A stretch of DNA of 64,000 nucleotides from assembly GCF_000949865.1 (NCBI RefSeq), contig NZ_JWJH01000003.1, forward strand, positions 1 through 64,000. Direction: 5' to 3'. The notes beneath the pieces were generated by a model, which was not told the origin of the DNA, did no database searches, and saw only the letters and a list, made by a program, of their open reading frames with translations. This DNA is from Rhizobium nepotum 39/7 (GTDB lineage: Bacteria; Pseudomonadota; Alphaproteobacteria; Rhizobiales; Rhizobiaceae). Below, one piece after another: positions 62,016-64,000 of this stretch; positions within the stretch are counted from its first letter, which is position 1; the number at the start of each line of letters is the position of its first letter. The position numbers and the translations under genes were made by a program.

Positions 62016-62672
62016 TTATGCTCCCCCCAGCGGCTTCTGCGGGCAGACATTACGTAAGGTCCTGCGCAGGACTTCTCCCCCCTTGCCGCAGACGATTGCT
62101 GTGTCCGCGTCACGGGCAGCTTCTGCCTGAGGTAACGTGTCTTTTGGAAATTGCTGCCACATCACGAAGCGTCCGCGTATCAGGTTGGCGTCGGCCGGAC
62201 CGTAATGTTGGGAAAAATTCATCAACACGGCGATTTCCATGGGCGAGGCGTTCCGCAGCGAACGAACCATCGCAAGACGCAGCCATATGTCGCCGTTGGC
62301 AGGAATACAAAAGAGCGCGTGACGAATATAGGTCTCGGCAAAGCCAAGACGCTTTGCTCCGGCCTCGAGGGCCTGATCCTTGCCGTTTGCATCGAGGTCG
62401 GCGAGAACGAGCCGCAGCCCGGCCTTGATGATATCCGAGCGGCAGATTTTTTCTTCGACGACGGGCCGAAGTCTTTCGACGGTCTTTGTCAGGAGATTGG
62501 GTGCCAGACCGTTTTTTGCGTCGGCGATCTTCGCCATCGCAACAATGTCGGAAAAACGCCGTGTTGCGGAAAAAGCCTCTGCTGCGACGGATAAAACAAA
62601 CAGGGAAATGATGAGAACCGGCACAACCGTAGCGATTTTACGCAGGGCTCTCACACGGTCCTGTCTAGTCAT
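62016..62672 (-). CDS. Unknown membrane-anchored protein in EPS locus
   Basis: I do not recognise this 218-residue protein. An N-terminal anchor, IATVVPVLIISLFVLSVAAEAF, is followed by a helical periplasmic-like domain with SDIVAMAKIADAKNG, DLDANGKDQALEAGAKRLG and GDIWLRLAMVRSL, which resembles TPR-like helical pairs. Six cysteines, including CRSD, FCIP, VCGK and NVCP, could form disulfides. Its ATG lies within the end of the tyrosine kinase gene (ATGACTAG overlap), so it is co-translated with the export regulator and may serve polymer export. Confidence 0.82.
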   Translation of the reverse strand: MTRQDRVRALRKIATVVPVLIISLFVLSVAAEAFSATRRFSDIVAMAKIADAKNGLAPNLLTKTVERLRPVVEEKICRSDIIKAGLRLVLADLDANGKDQALEAGAKRLGFAETYIRHALFCIPANGDIWLRLAMVRSLRNASPMEIAVLMNFSQHYGPADANLIRGRFVMWQQFPKDTLPQAEAARDADTAIVCGKGGEVLRRTLRNVCPQKPLGGA

Positions 62673-64000
62673 GGTAATATCGCGTGTAGCGTGAATGGTA
62701 ATATTCGCTCGAGCCGTAAGCTCGGTAAAGTTTCAGTTTTTCCGTATCGACCTTGTTGAGGATGACGCCGAGGCACTTCTTGCGAATATGAACTTCGTTT
62801 TCGATCGTGTTGCGTACCGCCTTGCGAGCGGTTTTGCCCCATTCGGTAACGAAGACAAAACCGTCGATCCGTCCAGCCATGGCGCGGGCGTCGACTACCG
62901 GTCCGAGTGGCGGCAGGTCTACGATAATATAGTCGAAAGCGCCGCTCGCCTCGGCCAGCAATTTATGCATCTGTGCCGACGTCAATAACTCGGAGGAATG
63001 CGGTACGCGCTGCTTGACGACCGTGGGCAGGAAAACCAGCCGTGTCTTTTCGTCGTGCAACAGCACATCCTGCATATTTCGGCCTTCCAGCAGCACTTCA
63101 AGCAGGCCCTCTCCGGCGTGACGCGCCAAAGCGCGCGTGGCACCCGGATTGCGAATATCGGCATCAAGCAGCAATACTCTTGCTCCCTGTCCTGCAAGAA
63201 GCTGCGCCAGATTGATGGAGATCGTCGATTTTCCTTCACCCGGCAAGGCGGACACGACACCCACCACCCGCGCGCCGCTTTTTGCGGGAATGCCGAGATC
63301 TATGGCAAGCCGGGTACTGCGCAGTGTTTCGGCGAAGGAGGATAGCGGGTGGTCGACGGCGTAGCGGCCGATGCTGGAGGGGCGTGTCGCGGTGGGGTCG
63401 CCCTCTTTTCCCTTCGGCAAGATGTCTGTGGCCGGCTTGTTCTGGATGAGGGGGGTGTTACCCAGAAATTCCAATCCGAGAACATCACGAACCTGCTCCC
63501 CGGTGCGGAAGAACCGGTCGCGGAATTCGCGGAACGCGGCGATGCCGCCACCGGCGACGGCTCCCAGGAACATGAACAGCGCCAAAACCAGCGGTTTGTT
63601 TGGTTTGCTCGGAGTTTCAGGCGGCATTGCCTTGGAAATCACGCGCGCTTCAGTCACGGGGAAGGACTGTTGCTGCATCGCCTCCTGGTAACGCTGCAGA
63701 AAGGTTTGATACATGTTCTTATAGGTCTCGGCTTCGCGCTGCAATTCGCGAAGCTGAACCTGCGTCTGGCTGGCCGAATTGGTGACGTCGGTGGCTTTGG
63801 CGACACTCTCCCGAAGCGATTTTTCCCTCGCCTCCGCGACCTCCAGATCGCTTTTGTAACTTTGCGCGATCCGTCGGACTTCCTGGAACATTAGCCGGCG
63901 GTATTCCTGCATTTCGTTGCGCAGACGCACAGCCTGAACATGGTTGCTGCCGAGACGGCTGGTGATTCCAGCTTCGAGCTTCGAGGACTCGAGATATTTC
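62665..64000 (-). CDS. Polysaccharide co-polymerase/tyrosine autokinase (5-prime end outside window)
   Basis: At least 444 residues of a Wzc/ExoP-type protein; the frame is open to the right edge, so the N-terminal Wzz domain is cut off. Visible are the periplasmic coiled coil (EYRRLMFQEVRRIAQSYKSDLEVAEAREK in part), a TM helix LVLALFMFLGAVAGGGI, then a cytoplasmic kinase with Walker A ALPGEGKSTISINLAQ, Walker A' VLLLDADIRNPG and Walker B YIIVDLPPLGPVVDARAM, and a tyrosine cluster at the end (YRAYGSSEYYHSRYTRYYHD). It controls chain length and export; phosphorylation of the tail is the family's switch. Confidence 0.93.
   Translation of the reverse strand, partial: KYLESSKLEAGITSRLGSNHVQAVRLRNEMQEYRRLMFQEVRRIAQSYKSDLEVAEAREKSLRESVAKATDVTNSASQTQVQLRELQREAETYKNMYQTFLQRYQEAMQQQSFPVTEARVISKAMPPETPSKPNKPLVLALFMFLGAVAGGGIAAFREFRDRFFRTGEQVRDVLGLEFLGNTPLIQNKPATDILPKGKEGDPTATRPSSIGRYAVDHPLSSFAETLRSTRLAIDLGIPAKSGARVVGVVSALPGEGKSTISINLAQLLAGQGARVLLLDADIRNPGATRALARHAGEGLLEVLLEGRNMQDVLLHDEKTRLVFLPTVVKQRVPHSSELLTSAQMHKLLAEASGAFDYIIVDLPPLGPVVDARAMAGRIDGFVFVTEWGKTARKAVRNTIENEVHIRKKCLGVILNKVDTEKLKLYRAYGSSEYYHSRYTRYYHD

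Noticed and set aside
61916-62113. Basic 65-residue frame with PKKKRRRGQG
   Set aside because: It overlaps the end of the 218-residue gene in another frame and has no Shine-Dalgarno sequence; the basic run comes from a GC-rich trailer.
1-64000. CRISPR arrays, rRNA or tRNA genes, insertion sequences
   Set aside because: No regularly spaced repeats, no rRNA or convincing tRNA cloverleaf and no transposase frames were noticed on either strand; a dedicated tRNA scan would settle this.

Overview
The window looks like part of a chromosome of an Agrobacterium/Rhizobium-type alphaproteobacterium. The signs are the lptM-lysA next to argH-tlpA neighbourhood, an etfBA and 3-hydroxybutyryl-CoA dehydrogenase group, the pccB/pccA/methylmalonyl-CoA mutase module, several ROK-controlled sugar ABC importers, an RTX-GH16 glycanase of the exopolysaccharide-trimming kind, and high-GC coding DNA with palindromic intergenic repeats. 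Assignment is by recognition of protein families only; no database was searched.

Layout. 0-12 kb: core metabolism and envelope genes, mostly on the minus strand (TIGR02302 protein, lysA, lptM, argH, divergent tlpA, hbd, etfA/etfB, rhomboid protease, cobalamin adenosyltransferase, a two-helix membrane protein, an SDR oxidoreductase). 12-15 kb: a YihY/BrkB membrane protein, GluQRS and a 3-methyladenine DNA glycosylase. 15-22.7 kb: a plus-strand propionyl-CoA to succinyl-CoA module (pccB, a YghU-like glutathione enzyme, an unknown 125-residue protein, pccA, B12-dependent mutase, epimerase); the adenosyltransferase at 10.6 kb can make its cofactor. 22.8-29.1 kb: glpD, then a ROK regulator divergent from xylFHG with a perfect palindromic operator between them.

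29.2-36.3 kb is the most unusual part: a compact minus-strand cluster of a SARP-type TPR regulator, an unknown 142-residue protein, a YcaO cyclodehydratase, a TfuA-like protein and a protein with the full catalytic signature of a peptidyl-arginine deiminase, followed by an XRE regulator and a small unknown gene. YcaO plus TfuA is the known pair for peptide-backbone thioamidation; I do not know of a described pathway that pairs it with an arginine deiminase. This is the best candidate for an undescribed peptide or protein modification system.

36.4-44.4 kb: a second ROK regulator divergent from a CUT1-type ABC importer whose operon continues with a glycerophosphodiester phosphodiesterase and a TIM-barrel isomerase, closed by a strong terminator. 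44.4-46.6 kb: an RTX-GH16 glycanase and a GreA-like factor. 46.6-64 kb: a minus-strand surface-polysaccharide locus (rfbA, rfbD, rfbB and rfbC for dTDP-L-rhamnose, three glycosyltransferases, Wzx flippase, a pyruvyl transferase-like enzyme, a Wzy-like polymerase, a secreted DUF4838 protein, an O-antigen ligase-like protein, an unknown membrane-anchored protein, and a Wzc/ExoP tyrosine kinase cut by the window end). Its middle part, about 52.9-60.3 kb, is visibly more AT-rich than the rest, as expected of an exchanged serotype-determining block.

Start sites were chosen from Shine-Dalgarno-like sequences, overlaps and family N-termini, and several are uncertain, as stated per gene.
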